This document shows positions 1 to 11,737 of a stretch of DNA of 64,000 nucleotides, one piece after another. Where the stretch lies: contig JAJXRY010000001.1 of assembly GCA_021628825.1 (NCBI GenBank), positions 248,001 through 312,000 of the forward strand, in the 5' to 3' direction. This stretch comes from Lachnospiraceae bacterium (lineage in GTDB: Bacteria > Bacillota > Clostridia > Lachnospirales > Lachnospiraceae). Made by a program: the position numbers and the translations under genes. The first letter of the stretch is position 1, and every line of letters begins with the position of its first letter. Under the pieces are notes generated by a model, which saw only the letters and a list, made by a program, of their open reading frames with translations, made no database searches and had not been told where the DNA came from.

Positions 1-281
1 TTTGGCATGTGTGAATGTAATGTTATTGTACGAAATCATGAAAATGAAAATATGAAGCAAATTATGGAAAAGTGGTGGAAGTATTATTTGGAAGGTGTCA
101 AACGAGATCAGCTATATTTTACATACACAGTATACATTAGTGGTTTTAAGTTTACGGATATCAATACTTTTGGTGCATCTGTAAATGATAATGTTCATTT
201 TTTTAAGAACAGAACATACAAAGAGGTAGATGAAAAAAAGAAAAAAATGCAACAGAAGAAATTTCATATCATCATATTTGA
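1..281 (+). CDS. C-terminal part of a DUF616-type glycosyltransferase
   Basis: The gene enters from outside the window and is open from base 1. The readable part has an ECNVIVR stretch, a WWKYY segment and the motif RDQLYF, which resembles the end of DUF616 (TOD1/MUCI70-like) glycosyltransferase domains. The family is predicted to transfer sugars in surface or wall glycans; donor and acceptor cannot be told here. The frame runs into A-rich runs near 235-247, where a one-base change would bring a stop at about 281, overlapping the next gene's start at 247. It is the first readable gene of a glycan locus. The family call rests on a short motif only. Confidence 0.5.
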
Positions 282-1467
282 TTTCAATAACATATTGATT
301 TGTATTTTTTATATATGTATATTACTCCTGCATATTTTATTTATGGAGATTTTTTTACGACCCTATATCCAATAATTCGATATGGGCGATGCGTGTTATC
401 AATATACTTTATTTTTACAATGCATTTATAAAAAGAAAATATAAGATTGAACTATTACATCTTATGATTCTTCTGTTTTTGTTTGACACTTTTTGTTTTC
501 ATCGTTGCTGGGAGATTTAAATCTAGTTTCATGGATAAATAGTACATTACAAATTATTGGATGTTTTGCATTTGCAGATTATTATAAGAATAGATTGAAT
601 AGTGTTATAAAAAAATAGGGTTTTTGGTATTTTTTTATCTAGTACTTGTGGTTAACAATATTTTTGATGCTATTACATCCACGGTATTTATTTATTGTTC
701 ATAATGAGTTGGGGGAATCAGCTTTATCATTTTTGCTTCTTCGAAAAAAACGCATTTTTCGATGTTTTGTTTTCCATTATTACTTTTTTTCACATTTAGC
801 ATATGAAAAGAGAATAATTGGTAAGACCCAGCTAGTAGTTTCAATTGTGCAAGCAGCATTTGGACCTATTAGGGCACTTTCTGCTACGTCATCTGTATCG
901 ATTTTATTATTTGAAGGCATCATGATACTTAAAAAAGAGATATCATACGATCAAAAAGTTATGGATATCTGTATTAATTATAGTGTGTGCTATGCAGCTT
1001 ATATTTACATATATATTTAGAACAGAATTTGTGCAGCATATTGTAATTGATTATCTTCATAAAGATGCAACTTTTATCTGGACGTGCAATGATATGGGAC
1101 AGTGCACATGAGCTGATAGGAAAACATCCTATATTGGGTATGGGGAATGGAAAAAATGGATCATATTACTATTGCGTAGTTGGAGATTATGAGCAAGGAA
1201 GTATTATGTGGGCACATAATACCAGCTTGGATTTGCTTACCCAAGGAGGGCTACTTCTTTTGGCTTCATTTTATTGTATTGTGATTCTCTCAATTAAAAA
1301 AAGCTATTCAATACAATAAAATATATTGAACAGGAAAATATGATTTTTATAACGATGTTATTTGTTTACTGCGTAATGGGGTACACTGAACGCTTCGATT
1401 TTTCGCATAGATCTGTATTTAATTTTTAGTTTATCTTTTTTTCATTTGCAAACGCTGCAAACTATAA
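247..1467 (+). CDS. Wzy-like O-antigen/capsule polymerase (frameshifted)
   Basis: Predicted multi-spanning membrane protein that polymerises lipid-linked repeat units outside the membrane. Pieces in different frames join into one protein: an N-terminal hydrophobic stretch containing FTTLYPIIRYGRC, hydrophobic segments between about 480 and 1040, and a typical Wzy-type loop near 1080-1250 with SGRAMIW, HPILGMGNG and WAHNTSLD, followed by more membrane segments. The loop pattern (GR..W, P.LG.G, HN) is shared by the Wzy/O-antigen ligase superfamily. Breaks lie mainly in T or A runs, near 350, 600, 1010 and 1430. An acyltransferase and a Wzx flippase follow, as in Wzx/Wzy-dependent loci. Polymerase versus ligase cannot be decided; polymerase is favoured by context. 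Confidence 0.68.
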
Positions 1468-1500
1468 GGTTATGAATGCAATATAAGGAGTATTATTTCA

Positions 1501-2087
1501 ATGATAAAATTATTGATAAAAGGATTTATAGATTTTTATGAAAAAAATCAGCAAGAAATATCTAGAATTAATCTAAATGATTGAAAAAGTTATCTTTGGT
1601 AAAAATTTACGGATTCAAAAATGGCAGTTGTATTTTTATTGATAGAGGTAGTGTTATAGTAGAAAAATTCAAAGCTTTTTGTGTACAGTTATTGGTCATC
1701 CTCAAATACACATAGGTAGAAATTTTTCATTCAACAAGGAATTTGACGATTCAATGTGCAAAAAGTGATTATAGGTAATGAAGTTTTTATGTGCATCTGA
1801 TATTTTTTTATAATTGATTATAATCATGGATTGAATCCTAAGAGTAAAAAAATTATTTAGAGAATGATTTGGAAATCTCAGAAGGCGTAAATATAGAAGA
1901 TGGTGTATGGATAGGAAATAATGTCATTATACTAGGAGGCGTGACAATTGGTAAAAAGGCAATAATTGGGGCGGGATCTGGTGTTACACATAATGTTCCA
2001 CCTTATACAATTGTAGCAGGGAATCCAGCACACATTATCAAAGTTTATAACCATAAATTAGGAATGTGGACAAGAACAAATGATTAA
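1501..2087 (+). CDS. Hexapeptide-repeat acyltransferase (frameshifted)
   Basis: Left-handed beta-helix acyltransferase, probably adding an acetyl group to a sugar of the surface glycan. The C-terminal part (1869-2087) is clear: EDGVWIGNNVIILGGVTIG, then AIIGAGSGVTHNVPPYTIVAG and NPAHII, the usual turn repeats and end of the maltose/galactoside acetyltransferase class. The upstream part can be read in shifted frames (IFGKNLRIQKWQLY, IGRNFSFN) back to an ATG at 1501 preceded by AAGGAG. It overlaps the flippase gene at AATGATTAA. The ligand sugar is unknown. At least four one-base breaks occur, mostly in A/T runs. Confidence 0.82.
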
Positions 2088-3555
2088 ATTGCTTAATAGA
2101 ACTAGAATGATGTCAGAAAGCAAAAAATCCGGCATTGTATATATGTTATCATCACTTGCTTCTAAAGGATTGATTTTTCTGACTGTACCGATATTTACAA
2201 GAATTATGCCATCTTCAGAAATTGGGAAGATAAATTTGTATAATTCATGGTTTTTCGTTGGTGTGTATTTTTTTCTACATTATCATTAACGTCAGGGGGA
2301 TATCAGTTAGCACTTAAAGAATTTGAGAATGATAAAGATAAATATGAATCTTCGGTATATTCGTTAGTAATTTTTAATGACATCAGTCGTTGCATTATTG
2401 TATATATTAAATCCGACGCTTTGGGAGAATCTGTTTGGTTTATCCAGAAAATTTATGGTTATGCTTGTTATTGGCCTTTTTTTAACACCGGCGCAAGACT
2501 TTTTGGATGACAAGGCAACGTTATGATTATAGATATAAAATGTCAAGTTGTGTTACTTTGCTTTCCACATTTGGAGCGGTAGCTTTGTCTGTCTATGAAG
2601 TTCTCAATTGTAAAACGGATGAATCTGCATGGTTTCGCTTACTGGCTAATAATTTGGTTATGTATGGTGTTGCTCTTTTGCTTGGCATTCATATACTGAA
2701 GAAGGGAAAAATGTTTCTATAAAAAAACAGTATTGGACATTTTTCATTGTCACTAAGTCTTCCGCTGGTTGGGCATGCAATTGCAAAGCAGATATTAGAT
2801 GTATCAGATAGAATAATGATCAATCGATTTGTTGGAAGTAGTGCTGTCGGAATCTATAGCACTTTATACTCAGTTAGTTCTCTATCATTAATCGTATGGA
2901 ATGCCATGAATGGAGCCTACATACCATATTTGTACAAAAAAATATTAATAATTGCAATGAGTGTAATAACATAAGAAAGACTTCATCAACCCTTTTTATC
3001 AATATATATATTCATGGCCTTTATTATGATTCTTTTGGCACCAGAGATTGTAAGAATTATGGCTACTCAAGAATATTATGAGGCAGTATACATTATGCCG
3101 CCTATAGCGATGGGTGTTGTTCTGACAGCGGTATCAAATATGTATTCTAATATACTTATTTTTTTAAAGAAAACGAAGGTGATAATGCTTGCTTCTGGAG
3201 CTGCTTCGGCAGTTAATGTGGTTCTAAATTTCGTTTTTATTCCCAAATTTGGATATCAAGCAGCTGCATATACTACGTTAGTTGCTTATATTGTTATGGC
3301 GATAATTGAGTCGGGTGTTGCAACAATATACTATAAAAAAAGAATAAAAATTTAAAAAAATGATTTATGATAATAAACTGATACTTTCATTGTGTATAGG
3401 AACAACATTGTTGGCATTTATAGCAGTTGGATTATATAAAAATCAAATTCTAAGATACATCGTTTGTTTAGGTTGTTTTTGTGATAGGTATATGGTATAA
3501 GAGAAAATTGAGGACAATTAATAGACATCTCAATGAGGAGAATATAGATGGATGA
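2080..3555 (+). CDS. Wzx-type polysaccharide flippase (frameshifted)
   Basis: Membrane transporter of the MOP/PST family that flips undecaprenyl-linked repeat units across the membrane. The N-terminus (SGIVYMLSSLASKGLIFLTV, then FTRIMP) is the standard first helix and loop of this family; DVSDRIMINRF and VGIYSTLYSVSSL near 2790-2880 and the last helices at 3010-3350 also fit. Restoring breaks near 2285, 2400, 2500, 2720, 2960, 3355 and 3470 gives roughly 490 residues, the usual length, ending at a TGA inside ATGGATGA, so it overlaps the next gene. Start chosen at 2080 by overlap with the acyltransferase stop; a later ATG at 2107 is possible. Confidence 0.82.
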
Positions 3556-4567
3556 TTTAGATTATAATTATGTTTTCTTAGGATCTACGGACGAATACTA
3601 TATGCTGTCATATGAGGACTTGAATAAATCAGATTGTTGTAAGTATGTGAGTGAGCCATTTGAAGGAAAGTCGATATTGAATAGGATATTACGGGGACTT
3701 CATAAGATACATATGTCTCAAAAAATCAATTCAATTATCCAGTTGCCTTTCAAAAAGAATATGGAATCCTTTTCTGGTTGAGGACTATTTCAAAAAAATG
3801 GAAAGAAATATTGTTTTGTGTTTTTTTCGGCGGGACCATTTACGAATCACATACCATATGGGTTTGTTAATGTTCTTAAGAGACGTTTTCCTGACTCAAA
3901 ATACGTTGTATTTTACCAAGATCTTATCGAGCATAAACGTTTGGTATCAATAAATGATTTCAAAAAGTTCTGCGATGAGTTATATAGTTTTGATTATAAG
4001 GATTCGGAAAAAAATATGAGATTAATTACGACCCATTGGTATATTCTAGGCTAAACTTGAGTGATTTTAATAAGCTGATATCTGACATATATTTTTTTGT
4101 GGAGCAATAAAAAAACAGATGGCATGATATCTACAGAGCATATTCTTATTTTTCAAAAAAAGGATGTGTATGCGATTTTTATAATTGTGACTAGAGATAA
4201 GAGTATTATTAAGAAATATAAGAATCTTCCTGGGTTGACTTTTTGTAGATAAATTTTTCTTATCGACACAATTTATTACATGCATCACAAACTAAGAATA
4301 TTTTTGGAATTGATGCAAAAGAACGGAACTGGATATACGATTAGAGCGTGTGAGGCTGTAGCGTTGAGGAAACGTTTAATTTCCAATAATAAGTATCTTG
4401 AAAGGGCATCTTTTTATAGTTCAGATCAGTTTATTGGGTTTAATACTATTGAAAGCGTTAATATTCAAGAAATACTAGAACCGTATCATTTGAATTCAGA
4501 AGAAGAATACGTGGCTGAAATGAGGAAGCTTTTCGCCATTGTCTTTTGTACAAAGAATAGATTATGA
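3548..4567 (+). CDS. Unassigned glycan-locus protein, possibly a glycosyltransferase
   Basis: I do not recognise the family with certainty. The start at 3548 overlaps the flippase stop (ATGGATGA), so it is translated with the locus. Readable parts are VFLGSTDEYYMLSYEDLN at the N-terminus, SAGPFTNHIPYG and KYVVFYQDLIEHK in the middle, and GYTIRACEAVALRKRLISN near 4336-4390. The last part resembles the end of glycosyltransferase-like proteins in which an E..A...K.LI.N segment lies near the nucleotide-sugar site. It is broken by several one-base changes (near 3770, 3800, 4050, 4240). Context supports a role in making the surface glycan; the activity is inference. Confidence 0.4.
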
Positions 4568-4683
4568 CTTGAGTAGATAATATTTTTTTCAATGATAAAA
4601 AAATCAGATACCAGTTTCTTTATGGTATTTTTCTGATAAGTGTTGATGCTCTCTTAAAATAAATAAGCAGGAGGTGATGTTGA

Positions 4684-5622
4684 ATGAATAACAAAAAAAT
4701 TACACGATCCCTGATAAAATATTTATTGGATCCTTCATATCGATTCTTGATAAATGCAAGGTTCGGAAAATATAATGCCATGCCAGACAAGGAATATTTG
4801 GAGCGTACATTTAAATGTTGTATGAAAAAAAGCCGCTTAATCTTGATAATCCGCAGACATTCAATGAAAAAGCTCCAATGGCTGAAATTGAACGATCGTA
4901 AGTCGGAGTATACCATTATGGTTGATAAATACTTAGTTCGCAATTACATAAAAAGGAAAAGTTGGGAGAGGAATATCTGATTCCATTGATTGGCGTATGG
5001 GACAATCCGGATGAAATTGACTTTGAAGTTCTGCCAAATCAATTTGTTCTGAAATGCAATCATAATTCGGGATTGGGGATGTACATTTGTAAGGATAAAA
5101 GCAAGCTCACTCCAAAAGATATTAAGAAAATTCGGAAGAATTTGGCGAAAGGCTTGGCTCAGGATTATTATCTCATTTGGCGTGAATGGCCTTATAAGGA
5201 TGTGCCCAGAAAGATTATTTGTGAGAAATACATGGAGGATACAGGCATAGCGGAACTTCGGGATTATAAGTTCTTCTGCTGTAATGGTGTTGTCAAGTGT
5301 TACAAATGTGATTTTGATCGATTTATAGATCACAAAGCCAATTACTTTACAATAGATGGTGAACCGATGAAGATCGGTGAAGAAGTCTGTCCACCTGATT
5401 TTAATAAGAAATTGCAAATACCCACTAATCTTGAAAAGATGGAGGAACTCGCAACGAAGTTGTCTGAGACACATCCTTTTCTTCGAACAGATTTTTATGA
5501 TGTGGGCGGAAAAAGTATATTTCGGCGAATTGACATTCTATCCTGACAGTGGGTTTGGAAGGTTTATCTATGATGGAAATGACGAACTACTCGGTTCATG
5601 GATAAAACTCCCTGAAATTTAG
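4684..5622 (+). CDS. TupA-like ATP-grasp protein (frameshifted)
   Basis: Resembles the ATPgrasp_TupA family, found in teichuronopeptide and capsule loci and thought to ligate amino acids or similar groups to glycans. Visible family features: FGKYNAMPDKEYL near the N-terminus, DKYLVRNYI, PNQFVLKCNHNSG (about 5035-5080), RKIICEKYME, LRDYKFFCCNG and a C-terminal DFYDVGGK. These match the ATP-grasp order of a lysine-bearing strand, an acidic strand and a late DFY segment. The start is fixed by AGGAGGTGAT ending six bases before ATG 4684. Breaks near 4830, 4950 and 5525 are joined; the full protein would be about 310 residues. The acceptor is unknown. Confidence 0.75.
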
Positions 5623-5807
5623 GATATGCTGTTTGTTTTTATAAGAATATGCTGTGTGTATTGAATACCCAATAGGTTTTAGCCGCAAAAATGGAGAGAT
5701 GAAATGTCGCTGTGTTTCTGATTTCATCATTTCTTTTCGGGAGCTTGGTGATAGCGTTATAGTACAGAGAAGATGGATTTGAGAATATAGTTATTGAGGT
5801 GACGTAT

Positions 5808-7023
5808 ATGGTACGAATAATAATTGGAGCTGACTTGGTGCCAACGGAATGCAATATAAAAGACTTTGAAAAGGCTACATCAGTTAAACTAATCGGAGAG
5901 GAATTGGTGGGGATTCTTAACGAATCAGATTTTAGATGTTTTAATCTAGAAGCTCCGTTGATAAATGGAAATGAAGTTAGTATAAGCAAATGGGGTCCCT
6001 GCTTAGGCGCACCCGCAAGTTCGGCTTTGGGTATAAAATCTGTATATGTAGGTTGCGTGAGACGTGTAAAAAATCAAATATTGGATTACTGCATCAAAGG
6101 GGTGCAAGCTACGTTAACTGCATTAGAGAAAGTAGGCATTCAGTATAGCGGAATTGGAGATAATTTAAATGAAGCAAGAAAGTTATTTTTATACTATCTT
6201 AAAAGGAAAAAAAGATAGGAATATATTGTTGCGCAGAACATGAGTTTAGTATAGCAACTGAAAATAGAGCTGGCGTTAATCCATTTGATCCTTTGAATAG
6301 TTTTTGATGATGTTGAGATGGCAAAAAAACAAGACAATGTCGATTTTGTAATTGTATTGTACCATGGAGGAAAAGAACATTATAGATATCCTTCTCCGCA
6401 ATTGCAAAAAGTGTGTCATAAATTTATTGATAAGGGTGCTGACTTAATAGTGTGCCAGCATAGTCATTGTATTGGCTGTAAAGAAGAGTATAAAAATGGC
6501 ACCATAATTTATGGTCAAGGTAATTTCATATTTAATTATGGTGAAAAAAAGATGATTGCTGGGAAACGGCTATTTTATTAGATTTAAATATAAAGGATGA
6601 CACATATTCAATTGATTATATCCCTATAGTTAGGAATAACAATGGTGTATGTATAGCGAAGAATAAAGAAGCGGATGACATAATCAAATCTTTTTACATA
6701 AGATCAAAAGAAATCATGGATCCTAAGTTTGTTTATAACCATTATTTGGAGTATGCCGAAAAACAAGAAAGTATTTACTTAGGATCATTTTTAGGACATA
6801 AAACATTGTTATTTAGAGGACTAAATAGAATTACTGCTGGAAATTTGATTAGAAAGAAAAATAAAAAAATTATACCGCAAGAAAGAAATTCTATGTCTGA
6901 GAAATTTTTATTGAATGTGAGGCCCATAGGGAATTAATTCTTACGTTACTTAAAAAGATGGGTAGAGTGTGTAGATCAAAAAGTTATATGCAAATTATCA
7001 CCTATATTTATTCCAGCTATTGA
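5808..7023 (+). CDS. CapA-like metallophosphatase-fold protein (frameshifted)
   Basis: Belongs to the PGA_cap/CapA family, calcineurin-like phosphoesterase-fold proteins found in poly-gamma-glutamate and capsule loci. It begins VRIIIGADLVPT, has FRCFNLEAPLIN (the NLE motif) at about residue 45, GIQYSGIGDNLNEA, then FVIVLYHGGKEHY and IVCQHSHCIG, the GADLI...HSH metal-site strand, and IIYGQGNFIF. The ATG at 5808 is preceded by GAGG at a good distance; a GTG lies three codons upstream. After a break near 6905 the end reads IECEAHRELIL and stops at 7023. Other breaks lie near 6050, 6215, 6300 and 6560. It may hydrolyse or transfer a polymer end, or help attach the glycan; a precise role cannot be assigned. 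Confidence 0.75.
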
Positions 7024-7188
7024 TACGTTCAATGCCTTGTAAACGGATAGTAACGTAGGAGTTAATGATGAGTGGATTCGAATTTGTACGAAAGATATAG
7101 GAAACTGGAAGAGTTATAATAATGATAAGGTGATCGGATCAGGCGTTCAAAGTAACGAAGATGCATTTGTAATGGAGAAGAGAAAAAA

Positions 7189-8429
7189 ATGGGAAAAAAA
7201 CTATTGCAGTAGCAGGAACGGGTTATGTAGGATTATCGTTGGCTGTGCTTCTTTCACAGCACAACAAGGTGATTGCCGTGGATGTGATTCCGGAGAAGGT
7301 TGAGAAGCTGAATGCGAGGATCAGTCCCATACAGGATGAATATATTGAGAAATATTTATCGGAGAAAGGGTTGGATCTGGAAGCTACAACGGATGGGGCG
7401 TCCGCATATAAAAAGGCAGAATATGTAATTATAGCAACGCCGACCAATTACGATACGAAAAAAAATTTCTTTGATACTTCAGCTGTGGAGGCTGTGATTC
7501 AATTGGTACTTGACTCTAATCCCGATGCAATGATGGTAATTAAATCCACGATACCGGTTGGCTTTTACGGAGTATGCCCGTCAAAAAGTATAAAACGAAG
7601 AACATTCTTTTCAGTCCGGAATTTTTTTACGGGAATCAAAGGCATTATACGATAATCTATACCCTTCCAGAATTATCGTTGGGTGTGATGAGGAAACGAG
7701 AGCGAAGGCAGAGGTTTTTTTGCTTCTCTTTTTGCAGGAAGGGGCCTTAAAAGAGAATATTGATACGCTTTTTATGGGATTGACAGAGTCAGAAGCGGTA
7801 AAACTGTTTGCCAATACCTATCTGGCACTTCGTGTTGCTTATTTCAATGAGTTGGATACGTACGCTGAGAGTAAGGGTCTTGATACCAGATCAATTATTG
7901 AGGGTGTGTGTCTGGATCCAAGAATCGGAACACACTATAATAATCCTTCTTTTGGATATGGAGGATATTGTCTGCCGAAGGACACGAAGCAGCTGTTGGC
8001 TAATTATGCAGATGTCCCGGAAAAAGATGATAGAGGCAATAGTAGAGAGCAACCGGACAAGAAAGGATTTTATTGCAGATCGTGTGCTTGAAATTGCAGG
8101 CTGCTACGGCAACTCGGAAGATTATAACAGGGAAAAAGGAGCATGAGGTGGTAGTTGGAGTGTACAGACTTACCATGAAAACCAATTCCGATAATTTCCG
8201 TCAGAGCAGTATTCAGGGAGTTATGAAGCGTATTAAAGCGAAAGGTGCAACAATTATTGTTTATGAACCAACCTTGGAAGATGGCAGTTCTTTCTTTGGT
8301 TCGAAGATTGTGAATGATTTACAGGAATTCAAAGAAAGATCGCAGTGCATTATTGCCAACCGGTATGATCCATGCCTGAATGATGTCAAAGAGAAGGTAT
8401 ACACTAGAGATTTATACAGTCGCGATTGA
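7189..8429 (+). CDS. ugd: UDP-glucose/UDP-sugar 6-dehydrogenase (frameshifted)
   Basis: NAD-dependent dehydrogenase that oxidises a UDP-hexose at C6 to the uronic acid, supplying acidic sugar to the glycan made by the upstream genes. The N-terminal Rossmann motif is AVAGTGYVGLSLAVLL, with VIKSTIPVGF near residue 125. The catalytic cysteine lies in GYGGYCLPKDTKQLL, which matches the UDP-glucose dehydrogenase active-site segment. After joining breaks near 7195, 7570, 7625, 7725, 8020 and 8140 the length is about 410 residues, close to Gram-positive TuaD/HasB types. Oxidation of UDP-N-acetyl-mannosamine instead of UDP-glucose is less likely but not excluded. Confidence 0.88.
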
Positions 8430-8483
8430 TTTATATGTGGCAACGATGTAGAGCAGCAGATGTAGAGATTACAGGAGGCAGCC

Positions 8484-9055
8484 ATGGTTACTTATGAGAA
8501 GCTTACAGAGATAACTAAAGAGTCAACAGAAGTTTTTGTGGAAAAATGCTGCATGCTTATTGCGATACGGTCACTCTTCCAAACGGGAAGACGGCAAGGC
8601 GCGAGTATGTCAGACATATAGGAGCAGTAGCCATCGTTCCGATGACGGATGAGGGAAATGTGATCATGGAACGGCAGTTCAGATATCCTGTTGGAGAGAT
8701 TGTTTTGGAGATTCCGGCAGGCAAGTTGGACGATCTGGAGGAAGACCGTCTGCAGGCAGCAAAGAGGGAACTTCAGGAGGAAACAGGAATATCGGCGAAG
8801 GAATGGATAGAGTTAGGGGAGTATCGCCCGGCACCGGCCTATAGCAATGAAGTAATTACCTTGTATCTTGCCCGCAACCTCCAGTATGGCAGCCAGAATC
8901 TGGATGACGATGAATTCCTGAACATTGAGCAGATCCCTTTACAGGAGCTTGTGCAGCAGGTAATGGATGGCACACTGACGGATGGAAAAAAACGCAGGTG
9001 GCTATTTTTGAAAACAGCTGCAATTGCAAAAAAAGGATATAAAGAGATAAAATGA
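8484..9055 (+). CDS. NUDIX hydrolase, ADP-ribose pyrophosphatase type
   Basis: Soluble hydrolase of nucleoside diphosphate-X compounds; the context-free best guess is ADP-ribose cleavage to AMP and ribose phosphate. The NUDIX box is complete: GKLDDLEEDRLQAAKRELQE followed by ETGI, with the upstream VIMERQFRYPVGEIVLEIPA typical of NudF-like enzymes. The start at 8484 has AGGAGG seven bases upstream; a one-base loss in the A run at about 8541 separates the first 19 codons from the rest. Total length about 190 residues fits the family. It ends the left co-oriented gene block and is followed by a terminator. Confidence 0.88.
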
Positions 9056-9110
9056 ATTAGAATTATGGAGCCTTTGTGATATAGAATGGTAGAAAATTTT
9101 AAAAGTGTGG

Positions 9111-9149
9111 GCCACTCGGATTGATGCTTAAGTCTGAGTGGCTTTTTTA
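9111..9149 (+). terminator. Rho-independent terminator after the NUDIX gene
   Basis: A seven-base stem GCCACTC/GAGTGGC with an 18-base loop region is followed directly by a run of seven T. It separates the glycan/NUDIX block from the AAA_13-helicase unit. Confidence 0.8.
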
Positions 9150-9331
9150 TATGATTTTATGCGACAATTGTCGGGTAAAAAGACAGTAAATATGAAAATG
9201 TGACAAAAATCGGGGAAAAGCTGACATTGGGGTGGATAATTAAATAAGGTAAAAAAATATACTTAGGACAGTAGAATAATGGTAAAATGCTCTATAGCAT
9301 ATACTTAAGATCATTGTTTGGGGAGGGAGAA

Positions 9332-11737
9332 ATGTTAAAGAAAATAAAGTTTAAAGGTGGTTTCTTTTCGGAAGAAACAGAATTGGAGTTATTTTTATGC
9401 GCAGATCGAATGTCTCTTATCTATGGAAAAAATGGCTCTGGTAAAAGTACGATTTCAAAAGCTATTCGAAAAGCAAAGGGTGAAGATATTGAAGATATAA
9501 GTCAGGCAGTGCTATATGATCAAGATAGTAATATGTTTACTGATACAGAGTGTATTCATGTATTTAATGAAGAATATATAAATTCACGAGTGAAGATTCG
9601 GGAAGATGGGTTGAATACAATTGTTCTGTTGGGAGAATTGGGGGATCTTGAGGATAAAATCTTGGATTTACAACTGAGATTAGAAGCTGAGAATAAAAGA
9701 AAAGATGAATTCAAGGCTATTGCAGATGAGTATAGGGATAGGGATAATATCAAATCACCAAGTAGTTGTAGATATCAGATTAATCTTGGCTTGTCAGGTG
9801 ATTCCAATTGGGCTGGACGAGAAAAAATAATAAATGATGGCAAGAGAAATGCAAGTGTTACAGATAAAGTAATTGATTCAATTATTGCGTTACATCCAAC
9901 AGAGACTCTGGAGAAACTGAAAAAGCGTTATGAACAGACTTTCCCCCTGTTGAAGCAGGTGAGAGAAAATGAAGCTGCACAGATTAAGAGTACTACAAAA
10001 CTTAGCATTTCATATGATGAGGAATACTTATTGCAGCTTCTTGCCCAGAAGGTTGAACGTCCAGTATTATCTGAAAGAGAACAATATCTGTTAAAACTTA
10101 TTGATGATGGAAAATTAGAGCAGATCAATGAGATGAAGTCAATTTTTATAAAGGAAAAGACGAAGAGATGCCCTTTTTGTTTACAGGATATATCGGATCA
10201 AGGAAAGAAGAGTTTAATTGAGAGTATAGAAAAAGTTTTTATCAAAGGAAGTAGATATCCATGAGAATAACCTCAAAAAAATGTATTATCCAAGAGGTAA
10301 CCGTTGATTTCTCAGGAATGGATGTACTTAATTCTCAAGATTATATCAAGTGCAAAAGATTTGGTAGAAGAAATTAATAAGGAGATTTTTTTAAGATTAG
10401 AGAAGTAATACTTAAGAAAAATAAATCATCCCTATACACCAATTCTTGATTTTGAGTGCGATTTGAATGAAAAAGCTTGATAGATATGAGACTATTAGAA
10501 CTAATCTTCAACAGGAAATTGACACATATAATAATGCGGTTAAAAAGAATTGATACATTGAAGAATAATCTATCTAAAGATAATGCGGCTATCGCACATT
10601 ATGAAGTCTCTAGGGATATAACACTTTGGCAACAAGCACTGGATAATCAAAGGAAAGCAGACGAGGATTTGCAAAAATCCGTGGAGAAGATTAAAGACCT
10701 TAAGGATGAACTTAATGTATTAAAATCTAGAAAGAAAAAAACATTAAGATTGCAGTCGGTTTGATAAATAAAAAGTCTTCGATATGTATTTTTCAAAAGA
10801 CAGATTAGAAATAAAGGTACAAAATGATAAGTATGTATTATATGCGCATGGACAAGCAGTAAAGCCTAATAATGTTTCGGTTGGTGAAAGAAATATCATT
10901 GCTCTGTGCTATTTCTTTACAGAACTGATTATGAATCAGGAGGCAAAAGAGGGCTATTCACAAAAAAATTAATTTTTAATTATTGATGATCCGGTATCAA
11001 GTTTTGATTTTTGAAAATAAGGTTGGTATTATGTCCCTTCTTAAATCTAAAGTTGCAGATATAATTAAGACAAATTCCGAGAGTCAGATACTGTTTATGA
11101 CACACGATATTCAATGCTTATATGATCTGCAAAAGATTGGAGAAGAGGTGTGTGATGAGTATAAGAGAGAAAGTAATGGACGGAAGAAAGTATCATATTC
11201 TTGTCGCGAGTTAAAGAACAAAGAGATTATTCTTTTTAGTCTTACGAAAAGAAATGAATATTCTGAAATACTAAAAATCTGTATATGATTATGCTTGTGG
11301 AGCAGACGAAAATGATGATTTAATCATAGGAAATTCGATGAGACGGATATTGGAGGCCTTTTCGACATTTGTGTATAAAAAAAGGGTATAGCCGAGATCT
11401 CGTGTGATGATTCTATATTACAACAGATGGAAGATAAAGATTATATAGAGTATTTCAAGAATTTAATGTACAGGCTTGTATTAAATGGAGACAGTCATAT
11501 GCAAGAGAGAACTAATAGTATGGAGGATATGGAGTATTTGGAATTTTTTTGAGTGATGATGAGAGACGGAGAACTGCACGGGAAGTTATCTGTTTTATTT
11601 ATTTGTTGTGCCCGACACATATTTTGGCTCACCTTGAGGGAAAGGCAAATGTTGGAACAAACATTCAGAGGTGGTGTTTAGATATAAAAAATTTTTTTAC
11701 AACAGATGATGCAATTTCAGTTAGGGGGACGAAATAA
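9332..11737 (+). CDS. AAA_13 (RloC/PrrC-type) ATPase, probable defence protein
   Basis: Large SMC-like ATPase of about 800 residues after joining breaks. It starts MLKKIKFKGGFFSE with GGGAGGGA upstream of ATG 9332. Walker A is YGKNGSGKST (about residue 37). A long charged region follows, with a CPFC pair near 10171, the zinc-hook-like motif seen in AAA_13 proteins. After coiled-coil-like sequence come VSVGERNIIALCYFF (ABC signature region) and FLIIDDPVSSFD (Walker B) at about 10975-11010, then FMTHDIQCLYDL with the switch histidine. The C-terminus (RRILEAFSTFVYK, LVLNGDSHMQER) is also typical of AAA_13. No separate nuclease motif was seen. It overlaps the helicase start by one base (TAATG), so the two are translationally coupled. 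Known AAA_13 relatives are RloC and PrrC partners; a sensing or signalling role is inferred. Confidence 0.83.
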
